DNA of 64,000 nt from Gaeumannomyces sp. JS-464 (lineage: Eukaryota; Ascomycota; Sordariomycetes; Magnaporthales; Magnaporthaceae), in contig NGZR01000002.1 in assembly GCA_002197995.1 (NCBI GenBank), forward strand, positions 2,852,001 to 2,916,000, read 5' to 3'. A program made the translations under genes and the position numbers. The notes below the pieces were generated by a model. That model was not told the DNA's origin. It made no database searches and saw only the letters and a program-made list of their open reading frames with translations. Shown here piece after piece: positions 1 through 9,794 of this stretch; position 1 is the first letter of the stretch, and each line of letters begins with the position of its first letter.

Positions 1-69
1 TGCCTTCCCTGAATTGCTGACTTTGGACCGCGCTTAATAAACCCTCTGTCAAAAAGGGGACCTTGTTAG

Positions 70-825
70 CTGCGGCCGTCATCGGGTGCTTCTCCTGGCC
101 TTTGGACAGTATTGAGACGTCTCCGCACTGGCTCGGTCCGGGCGCCTGGTATTCGAGCCTGGTGCTGTCGCTCTGTGCCGTGCTTCTCTCTTCGTCACAG
201 TCTTTTATCCTCTCCACCCTCAAGAGCTCCCCACGGTCGTCCGGCCTCGCCCGTGAGCTCGGCATGGTCCTCCAACTTGCGGACCCTTACTGGGACGAAG
301 CCAGCTTCGCGGCTGCGCACTGGGCGTCATCATCGCCGCCGCCACTGCCGCTACGTGACAGTATCCTCGGGCTCAATGGTAGCGCCGGTGGCGGCGGGAG
401 CTACACAAGCAGCAGCGCTGGCTCGATGACGCCGGCAGGTGTCAAATTCCATATCGCCCACGTCCCCGTCGAGGTCGACATCGAGTGGAACATGGTGTTC
501 ACCTGGCAGGCCCCGATGATGCTCATGGCTTACTCCGTCGTGGCTTTTCTCGTGGGCCTCCTTATACACGTCAGCCGACCTCTGTACAATGGCAGCGAAT
601 TCTCAGGTGACAGCAAGGCACGTAAAATTTCTCTTCCTTCCCGGACCTCTTGAACACCTCCTTTTGATCTCAGGATAGGAACATCTGGTTAATCTCCATC
701 GCCCACAGGCAGCTATCATGTTTTTGGTACTGTGTGCTGCTTCTCTTTCCGTCTTCGTTTGGTGCTCGTTCTGGGTTTACAAATTTGTGGATTTAGATGC
801 ATCTTTCTCTCGCTGCGAGGAGTGA
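70..825 (+). CDS. 3' part of a multi-pass membrane protein gene, function unknown
   Basis: The last two coding exons of a gene whose 5' part lies outside the window. An intron ends with TTAG at 66-69. Exon 70-621 is followed by a 91-bp intron (622-712, GTAAAA...GCAG) and exon 713-825, which ends in TGA. Phases agree (1/1). Three hydrophobic segments are visible: one after GPGAWYSS, one at APMMLMAYSVVAFLVGLL and one in the last exon (IMFLVLCAASLSVFVWCSFW), followed by the short tail ending SRCEE. A Ser/Gly-rich loop lies between the first and second. The layout resembles a widespread, uncharacterised class of fungal membrane proteins; I do not recognise a named family. It is tail-to-tail with the patatin-like gene, with about 200 bp between the stops. 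The nearer donor GTGACA at 607 has the same phase and would remove five residues. Confidence 0.6.
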
Positions 826-1028
826 ACAAAGGTCGAGGATCTGTTATTAAATAGGCCCAGTGCATTTATCATGTCCATCAACAACATATCCACAAGTGTA
901 TTATACAAGTAGGGTCTCTTTGAAATGGCTCGCCATTAGAAAACGCCGGGTTCTAGTGATTTCTTACAGCCTAGTACTTTGGTCCCCGCAATCCAGCATT
1001 TACCGCGAGATGCTTCCATGCCTTTTCA

Positions 1029-2662
1029 CTAGCTGCTAGAAGTAAACTCCTTATACTCCCAGGAGCGCTTGCAGCCATCGACCCACTCATCGCTACACTC
1101 GCTTCCCGGGTCGATCTCGTGATCCTGGCGCAGATGCTCAAGAAACCTGTCTCGGTAGTGCCATGTTTTATCCGGATCGTAAGTGCAGTCATGAAGGTTG
1201 CACACATAAAAGGTGCCTAGGGCGTAGCGCTCCCAGCGAGAGCTGCTCTCCTTGGCCCGTCTCCGACGGCAGTCGACCAGGCGCCTGGCACATTCCCTGA
1301 ACTTGTCGTGGCTTTCGGGCTGGCTCATGTAGCTGGCGAACGCCCGGTCCATCTTCTCGATTGTGTCGGCGCCAGTCTGGCGAGGACACCACTCGTCCAT
1401 TTCGACAGTGTTCTGGCCGCCAAGGCCGTTGGGCTGGTTAAACCTGAAGTAGCTGGTGTCTGGATTCGCACTGGCCCAGTCGCGTAAGACCCTGTGGACG
1501 GGCTCCGGGTCGCCACTTTGATGGACCGTTTTCCTGATGAGCCTCATGATTGGGAAGCTCCCTTCGATGCCCATCTGCGCCTCCGACGGCCGCGCTGTGC
1601 CGATGCTGACCCAGGTTGCGATGCTTTTATCGCGCTTGCGGAGGATACTCTTCAGCTCGTTAAGCACCTCCTCCGATGGATTGTTAGCTCGGCTAGCGCC
1701 GGCATCCTTCCACACGACGATCTTGCCCGTCTCTTCCTTTGTAAGCCCGGTTCCTCTTCTCCCGTCAATGGGCTCGCCGTCAAGTTGCATGACTTGCAGT
1801 GGCTTGAAGTAAGGCACCGCTGCCGTCGCAGCCCGAGCCACCTTCCAGGCGGCGAAGTTTGTTGCTTGTCCTGGGTTGAGAGGCGTGTACGGTGGTGGTC
1901 CGTCGGGTGGACTTGCTGGCGATGGAGGAGCGAAGTTGTCGTAAGAACGGAAGAGGAACACCTTTTCATCCTGTGGCTCCCCATTTGCATCCACTGTCCC
2001 ACGCTCTGCAAGCACAATGCTATTAAATGGGTCAGCTAGAACAATTAGAGCTCGTATAGCGGAGCGGCCAGCTACTCACGCTCGACAAAGGCCCTTTGGC
2101 GTCTTGAAGGCCATCGCGTCGTCCTGGTCGCTTGAGATCTCGCCACGGCGGCGGATGACGTCCTTTATGGCGGCTTCGAGAGGTGTCGGTGGCGAATTTG
2201 TTCTTGCTGACCTTGGCCATGGCCTGCCAGCTTACCTGGTGGAACAAGCGCGGGTTCCCAAACACTTTGCCGCCCAACCTCTTGTACTCCTCGATGCAGT
2301 CATCCACAGGCATTCGAAGCCTGGCCAGCATTATGGTGATAAGTCTAGTAGACGCAACGGCCGTTAGTCTGGTAGTGTCAGCGTTATGAGGATGGTAGGA
2401 ACTTACGCCCCCGTTGAAGTTCCACCAATGTAATCGAAGTAGTGGCATGGGAGGAAATGGGTGGTCGAGCCCTCTCGGGATCCGTCGTCTGGGTCGGGCC
2501 TAGCGTGGGAGACCGATCTTGGTTCGGCGCAGGGATGGAAACTTGATAGTGTGCCTTGCTCGACATTCTCTTCTCTGTCTCGTGCCGCTTCTTCCTTCTT
2601 GATGTATACCATCAACCGCCGGAGGTGAAGAAGGCTGTAGTAGCCTCTGCTGCCGCCACCAT
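1029..2662 (-). CDS. patatin-like phospholipase with C-terminal C2H2-like finger; 5' end unresolved, one frame break
   Basis: Encodes a patatin-fold lipid acyl hydrolase. The oxyanion loop DGGGSRG and the nucleophile motif GTSTG (GxSxG) are in exon 2662-2407. A 62-bp intron (2345-2406) leads to the exon starting at 2344 (LITIMLARLRMPVDDCIEEY). A 60-bp intron (2020-2079) precedes the last exon, 2019-1029. That exon carries VVWKDAGASRANNP, where the catalytic Asp is expected (usual family motif DGG/DGA), and a C-terminal C-x4-C...H-x4-H segment (FYVCNLHDC...FLEHLRQDH). Such fingers occur in some fungal patatins. Around 2181-2200 the frame must shift (KNKFATD to TPLEAAIKDV): one surplus or two missing bases. 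No phase-compatible intron was found there. No ATG in frame precedes DGGGSRG; an acceptor CATCAG at 2663-2668 suggests at least one more 5' exon, not identified. It may be a pseudogene or contain sequence errors. Confidence 0.75.
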
Positions 2663-4745
2663 CTGATGACAGCCGCAATTTCAGTCAGTGATATGCAATA
2701 GAATCTGTCAACACATGGTGGTGAATAAAATCACGGACCCAAAGTCAGGGTGTTGACTGCACTCCAGGCACCTGCTTGGACCCCGCCTCCATTCGTCCGC
2801 CGACTCTCACGCTTCTCCGGATGTTTCTTGGAATTCTGCCATGTTGCAAGATGTTGGCCATTCGACGTTCAAGGTAGTGAGGTAGGAGAGGCCGATGGGA
2901 AACGAGCGAGGCTGTGAACAATGACAAGAGAACCGACGAGTGGGATGGACCAAGATGTATGGGACAGGGCCGAGGGATCCTTATATCGAGGTTGAATACA
3001 CGTCCTTGGCAGGCCGCAAGTGAATGAGAAAGGAAATGTTGTATTTATGTCGAAGGTGGAGAGCTCGGCAAGTCTATCATCGTCGACACTGAAGAGTCGC
3101 AAGGCATCAACCAGAGATATCCTCTCGCTCGCTAACGGCTTTGAGTTTAGACAATCGCAATCTCTCCAAACCCGGGATCTTTCCATTTCTAGCTAGTTGT
3201 AGCCGTAGAACCGGGGACATCCAGGCTCAGGTGTACGGCGCATGCCGGTAGAGGCGGCGAGCATCCATGGCAGCCCAGGGCCATCATAGCCTGCCCATCG
3301 GTGGAGAGGATACGGCCGTCGGCTGGATGTGAGGTGCCCTGGTTGAGCCCAGTCTGCTCTATCGACCCGTCGAGTCTGATTCGCTTCTGCCATCCTCGGG
3401 ATCTTGACCCCCTTGTCCGCAAGAAGACTCGCTTCCCGAGCGAGCTTCAGAGCAGGTGGCCGCCGGCACCAAGGCGCGCCGACAAGGTGTTTGAGGAGCC
3501 AGTTGTGATCAGGGGTAGGCAGACTAGCGGCGTTTTAGGGTGCATCCTTAGGAAATAGTAGGCGCGGACTTTTGTTTGGAAAACGTGGCAGCCACGCGCG
3601 TGGCAAGCCATCGGAGTCACCGAGTGACGAAACTGCGCTAACGCGCGAGCCATCCCGTCGTGTGTCCGTCAAGGCCTGCTGCTGTGTGGTGGGTGGCCCT
3701 TCACTTTCTGTTCTGGCGGTCTGGACCTACCACGCTTCACGATCCTGTGCGGATCCCCGGGCCCGCCTGATGGTGGGACATTCCACCCCCTCTTCCCAAC
3801 GCACGGGCACCTACTCGGGACCTATGTACTCTGCTCGCATTCTAGGCTCGATTGAAATCCCGTCTAGCCTTTGAGACGGTCAGATAAGTGTGATCTATCG
3901 GTGGATAGCGAGAGGAAGAAGGTATGGGTTAGAAGCCCATCTGTTAGGCCAACCCCCTTTGCTGCGGGCATCTGGTTTGGCGGGTTTCAGTCACGCTTGT
4001 CAGCGCGATCATTTTCGCGGGCTTTTTTTTTATGGCGGTGCCTTGCCACGAGAAACACGGGCGCGTAGAGATCTGAGCCATGAAGCACGGCAAAGTGTCA
4101 GCCAGTGGAAATACCCTAGTCATCTTCCACAGACTTGATCTTTTCGGGTTGGCGCACACGGCGCGATACTGTGAAAATTGATGGTCAAGGATCTCGGGTA
4201 AATCCCCCACAAGAACCGTACTTAGTTCCTCGAGTGCCGTCCGACCTCCCGCGCTTAAACAGGGAAAGGCTCACCGAGTTCAAAGATCAAATGTGTGACG
4301 AGGAAAGGTCTGAGTCGTTGCATATCTGCTCACTGTAGTGCAGATCGTCCGTCCTGAGCGGTACAGACACTACATCAAGTTCAGTTGTGGACCGTCTTTA
4401 AACTCCAATTGTCTTGTGCGAGTACAGTACTTGCACACGCTGCACCACTTGACGCACGGGGCCCTGTGGCAAATGACCCAATGAATGCACATCCCCGCAA
4501 TTTCAACACCATCAATCTCAGGTCGCAGCTTTTTGTTGACGACGGGCATCAGGTCCCGTCCCGAGACTCCGAGACAAGCTTCCCCTCATTGCTACGACGC
4601 ACGGTCACAATTATTACATCACTGCCCATTGTTCGCTTCAAACGTGACCATATTTCCGATCTGATGAACCGGCAGCCTCGGGTTTCTGTCTGGAATTCTT
4701 CGTGCCTCCCAACTCAACAAAACGGCGACCCACATACCTCGAAAG
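2663..4745. other. region without a confident gene
   Basis: Between the patatin-like exons (-) and the questin-oxidase-like start (+). It should hold the missing 5' exon(s) of the patatin gene and the promoter of the downstream gene. A short minus-strand stretch at about 3106-3220 reads VLRLQLARNG...LERLRLSKLK, a weak leucine-rich-repeat-like spacing, but it is bounded by stops. No other convincing coding signal was seen. Confidence 0.5.
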
Positions 4746-6135
4746 ATGGCGTCGACGTTGCTCTCGTACGTGCCCCTAGTCAACCGCCTGGTGGGAACGA
4801 CTGGGACGGCCCGTGAGATCAAACTAGAGCCGGTCGAGGTGCACAATGTCGAGACGGCGGCGGAGAAGCGCCCGCGGACGCTGAAGCACCTGCTCCGGGC
4901 CAACCACGTGAACCACTCCATCGTCTACCACAACCTGCAGTTCGACAACCACATGGCCCACATCCTGTGCTCGGCCTACCTGCTGGGCGCCGACGTGGCC
5001 CAGCTGCACCACATCTACGACGTCGAGGCCAAGGAGCTCGAACCCTGGCAGGACTCGCCCGCCGAAATCACAAAGGACGACTGGCGTGACTTCCTCGGCG
5101 ACAAGCTCTACCAGAGGGCCTACATCGACTTCTTCGAGGACAACCTGGCCTTTGACCATGCCTACGACTGGAAGAAAGTCGTCGCCGAGTACATGTTTGA
5201 GGGCGAGGAGCCGCTTGTCAACGGTCTCATCGGCGGGCGTAAGATGGGCAGCACCGACTCCCCTGGATCTTGGCTGTGTATGCTATCGGGTGACACTGAA
5301 ACTTACACGCACTTATATCGCAGTGAGCCACCCATTGATCCACCTCGGCTATGCCTTTGAGATGGACAGCCGGGAGATCGCCATCGAGGCCCTGGGGCTG
5401 GCCGCGGTGCAGCACAAACCTTGCACCGGTACAGCGACGACCCGTCCTACACAAAGCCTGCGCCCTTCACGTCGGCGTCGCCGGCCGAGCTGGTGGACCG
5501 GCTTGCGGCCGACAAGCGGTTCGACGGGCTCTTTGACGAGCCCGGGTTCGCAAACATCAACCCAATCTTCGAGAAGCACGAGGCGCTCGTGCTCGAGTAC
5601 TGGAACGCCTGGGACCTTGGGGACGACCCGGTGGCGCGGTTCCGCGAGTCGCAGGAGCTGGCGGTCGACCTGCTGACGGCTACGGTCGCGCCGGGCACCC
5701 ACGCGTACAACTTCTTCGTCGTGCACCTCCTGACCAGCAGCCACGCCGTGCGGATCCTGCTGCCCCATGTGCCCGTCAAGTTCCACGTCAGCCTCGTCCG
5801 CCAGTGGTGGCTGCTGGTTCTGGCCGTCTACATTGCCATGCTCCGGCCCAAGGTCGATCGGGACCAGGTGCCGGTAACGGCCAAGAGCTGGGGGTATGTA
5901 GAGGAGCAGGCGCTGAAGTCGAGATTTTCGACCGATGCCCACTTTGTCAAGGGTAAGTTTCGGTGTGCAGCTTACGGCAACGGCAAACTTTGGTGTCTGT
6001 TCTTTCTGCTAACCCTATCCTTCCCCAGCTGTTCGCGCCATGAAGGAGGCCTCGCGGACGTGGGGCGATGTTCACAATCGCTATCTGAATGCTGCTGTTC
6101 GGTTTGTTGATGACTTTGAGGGCTGGGTGCACTGA
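4746..6135 (+). CDS. questin oxidase-like protein (DUF4243 / AflY family)
   Basis: The family catalyses Baeyer-Villiger-type or ring-opening oxidations of anthraquinones in fungal secondary metabolism (questin oxidase; AflY in aflatoxin synthesis). Three exons: 4746-5238, 5324-5952 and 6029-6135, with introns of 85 bp (GTAAGA...GCAG) and 76 bp (GTAAGT...CCAG), both phase 1. Family-like features are the N-terminal LLRANHVNHSIVYHNLQFDN with conserved His residues, SHPLIHLGYAFE just after intron 1, and HAYNFFVVHLLTSSHAVRIL near the middle. The ATG at 4746 starts MASTLLSY; total about 410 residues, near family length. Around 5419-5426 the frame must shift from AAVQHK to LHRYSDDPSYTKP; one missing base in AAACCTTG restores it. 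No other secondary-metabolism gene is adjacent, so the substrate cannot be inferred. Confidence 0.85.
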
Positions 6136-6597
6136 AGCCGAACGTGGTGGATTATTAGGAAGGAAGATCGGTTGCCTGTGTGTTATTCTGTTATAGCCAG
6201 AATGTCAGATTCCATCATCGGCCAATATGGGTCCAACAGCAGCAAATCGATCAGATTGATGCTTCGTCATACCCAGACCTCGATTTCCACAGTGGGGACC
6301 GAGTCCCGATGCATGCCCCACAGTGGCCTGGGGAGGCCAGACATGGCTAGCCCTGTCGTGGTGGATGGGCGGCCCCACCCCTGCTGCACCATTCGACTCG
6401 GCTGTGTGGTTTCCAACTTTCTGCTGCCTGCTTCAACGTCAAGCTGCGTGAATCTCGCCCACGTTCCAACTCCATAACCGCCTCCCTGGGCCAGCCCCGA
6501 CCCTCGTGTCCGCACCAATTCCTGCCTGCCTCAGCGACGATAAGGCAGCAGATGTGAAAGGACCACTGCTGCGGCAAATGACCAACCCAGCTTCGCA
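6136..6597 (+). other. intergenic region upstream of RAD17
   Basis: 460 bp between two plus-strand genes. It must hold the 3' end of the oxidase transcript and the promoter of RAD17. I see no further coding signal and no clear TATA box. Confidence 0.4.
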
Positions 6598-9559
6598 ATG
6601 GCGCCGCCTGCGAAGCGCCGCAAGCGCAACCTCGTCGAGTCCGACGACGAGGACGACGCACAGCCTCAGCCGCAGTCACAGCAGACCACGCCACGCAAGA
6701 ATAGCTTGAAGAACTTCCTCATCCCGTCGCCGACGAAGCCCTCCGCCGTAAACCCACAGCCGGCTGCGCCCCCGAGCCCGAAACGAAGAACCACGACGCG
6801 CTCGGCGACTGCTGCTGCCGCTGCTGCGTCCAAAAAGGCCGCCTCCAATGGCGTCAGCGTAGCGTCGGCCGCGCCGCCCAGCTTCCTGAACAGCCGCGGT
6901 CGCGCCTCCAAGGCCTCTACAAAAAGCCCTAGCGCCAGCCCCGAGAAGCGGGGGAAGAAGACCAAGGTGGAGGATAAAGGCAGGAACGGGGACCTGCTCC
7001 TGCTCTTTTCCAAACAGGCGCAGCGCGCCGCCAAGGCCGATCCGAAGCCGCTCACTCCCATCGACGACATCATCAGCGACCCCATCTCCGGAGACGACGA
7101 TAATGTGGCCGAGAGCAAGGCTGCCGTGGCCAGCATCGTGGGCAGGAATGCGATCAAGCGGTTCAAGGACGGCGGCGGCGCTGGCTCCTCGCAGCAGCAA
7201 CAGGCGGCGCCCCCGAGCTCTAGCCTGCCGCCCTCAACAGCTGCGAGTAATATGTTCCGCAAGCCTCCCCGTCTCGCCATCGGCACGTCGGGCGGCAGTG
7301 CTGTTGGAAACGGCGGAGGGGAGGACCTCCGTCCGTGGTCCGAGCGGTTTGGGCCGGCGAACCTAGAGGAGCTGGCGGTGCATAAGAAAAAGGTGGCCGA
7401 CGTGCGCAGGTGGCTAGAGGACGTGATGGACGGCCGGATGCGGCAGCGTCTTCTGATTCTGAAGGGCGCGGCGGGCTCAGGGAAGACGACCACGGTCCAG
7501 CTCCTGGCCAAGGAGCTGCGCTGCGAGGTGCTCGAGTGGAGGAACCCGACGAGCTCTCACGGCGCCCCGGGGCAGCGCTACCAGTCCGCCGCGGCCCAGT
7601 TTGAAGAGTTTATTGGGAGGGGCGGGAAGTTTGGACAGCTCGACCTGGAGGACGACGATGGCAGCCCAGCGTCGCCGCCACGGCGACCAGCAGGTGGATC
7701 GGCCTCGGATAGTCAGACGGATGCACCTAATCGCAGGCTAATGCTGGTCGAGGAGTTCCCAAACACCTTCATGAGGTCGTCTTCGGCGCTGACCTCGTTT
7801 CGGAGCGCGGTGCTTCAGTTCCTGGCCATGAACACGCCTTCCCTCGCCACGTTTGGACACCAGACGCAACAAGAACCGGTCATACCCGTGGTCATGATTA
7901 TATCCGAGACACTACTGACGACGACGTCGGCGTCGGCCGACAGTTTCACCGCACATCGGCTCCTGGGGCCTGAGATTCTGAGGCATCCAGGGACCGGTAT
8001 AATAGAGTTCAACGCGATAGCGCCCTCCATTCTGTTCAAAGCACTCGAACTTGTTGTCCAAAAGGAGGCTAGGAAATCGGGACGGCGTCGTACCCCTGGT
8101 CCGACGGTGCTGAAGAAACTTGGCGAGATTGGAGACATTCGAAACGCCATTTCTTCTCTGGAGTTTCTGTGTTTGAAGGGGGATGCCGATGCTGACTGGG
8201 GCGCCAAGGTGACTTTCACAAAGCCCAAGAAGGGGGCAAGGGATGTGGCCATGACGAAAGGCGAGAGGAATCGCTCGAGCTCGTCTCGCAAAGAGAGGCG
8301 AGCCTGGGAATATTTCATGCGGTTGGAAAGGTGGTCTATAACAAACGGGACGACATACCCTATGCGCCGGGAACTCTGGGTTACGAGGTCGAGAGCCTGC
8401 CGAGGTACATGTCGCACCTCTCTCGACCAAAGCAGTCGCTGGTTTCTGTGGACACGCTGATCGACGAGACCGGCACGGACACGTCCACGTTTATCTCGGC
8501 GCTGCACGAAAACTACGCATTATCATGTGAGGCCACGGGCCCCAGGATCCCAACTCGCCAGTCGACTACATGAACGGCTGCTTGGACTTTCTGTCCGACA
8601 GCGACCTCCTCTGCCCCTCGTGGGATATCTTCTTCGGCGGCAGGGGCGGGCGGCAACTACTACGGCGGGACGTGGGCAGCCACGTGCTGCGGCAGGACGA
8701 TATGGCGTTCGAGGTGGCCGTACGCGGGATGCTGTTTTCGCTGCCGTCTCCGGTCAAGCGCCAGTCGGCAAACGGCAACCCAAGGAACGGCGGTGGCGGC
8801 AGTGGCGGTGGCGACCAGTACAAAATGTTCTTCCCGACCAGCATCAAGCTCTGGCGCGCCAAAGAGGAGCTCGAGGCGCTCATGGACATGTGGAGCACCA
8901 GGATAGTCAGCGGCGAGGAGGGGCTTTTGGGAGGAGGAAACGCTGCGTCCAAGGGTGCTGGGCACCAGAGTCTCAGCAGTGGAGCCTCGGCGTTCAGAAA
9001 ACCGCGGCCGATGGGCGGCTCGGGTGGCGGCAGCAGCGTGGGCGACTGGGCTACCAACCGCACCGATCTGAAGCGAGGGCCAGTGGCGGTGGAGAAAAAT
9101 AAGGAAAACGAAGAGGAATCAGCGGCGCCGCTCCTGTCGCTGGGTAGCTCGGCCCGCAAGGAGATGCTCCTCGACAGGCTGCCCTACATGGCCCACATGG
9201 CGCGGAAGCGCCGCGGGTCCTTCCTGGCCATGGGCCTCCGGGACATCGAGAAGGTGGTCTCGTTCCAGGGCATCGGCGCCCAGGCCATGGCCGACGACGA
9301 CGAGGCGGTCCAAGGCCAGGACGAGGACGTGGCCGGCGGCAGCGCGCCCGGCGAGAGCTGGGCGACCGACAAGCCGACGGAGGAGTCCGCGAGCCCGAGG
9401 AAGAGGAGGGCCAACAACGCCATCAGGCCCAAGAGGGTCGTCCCCGCGCGGGGAGGTGGTGGTTTTGGTGGAGACGATGGCGACGATGATGGGCTGCTCC
9501 CTGGGGGTTTGCAGGTCCAGAAGCTGATGCTTAGTGATGACGAAATTGAGGACGACTGA
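6598..9559 (+). CDS. rad17: checkpoint clamp loader subunit Rad17 (Rad24 homologue)
   Basis: The large subunit of the Rad17-RFC complex, which loads the 9-1-1 clamp at DNA damage in the nucleus. The N terminus has basic and acidic nuclear stretches (PPAKRRKRN, SDDEDD) and a FLIPSPTK segment. The RFC-like signature WSERFGPANLEELAVHKKKV leads to Walker A GAAGSGKTTT and the Rad17-type Walker B box LVEEFPN, then SASADSFTAHRLLGPEIL and a helical lid. The C terminus is acidic (LMLSDDEIEDD). There are no introns. The protein is read in three frames: a change near 8262-8275 (to ESLELVSQREASLGIFHAVG) and another near 8530-8548 (to NSPVDYMNGCLDFLSDSDLL). One missing base at each site gives a single 987-residue protein. 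The second site lies in GGGCCCC. The start ATG at 6598 is the first ATG of this frame. Confidence 0.9.
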
Positions 9560-9794
9560 TTTGTGGCAGAGGCAGAGAAGGCAGATTCGTGTACACTGCA
9601 CCTTGGTCAGACGTAAAAATACAAAATGTTGCTGCTGGTTTTGTATTGTGTGCCTACCAGGGAGAAGATTCTATCTCCGAGTTTCTTCTTCAAGATCCAA
9701 GTAGCCTTCCATGGCTCATCGGATAATTATAACCAGTAGGTTCCTCGCATCCTTGGTAAATGCATGTAGCACCACATTTACGTGGGGGTGGTTG

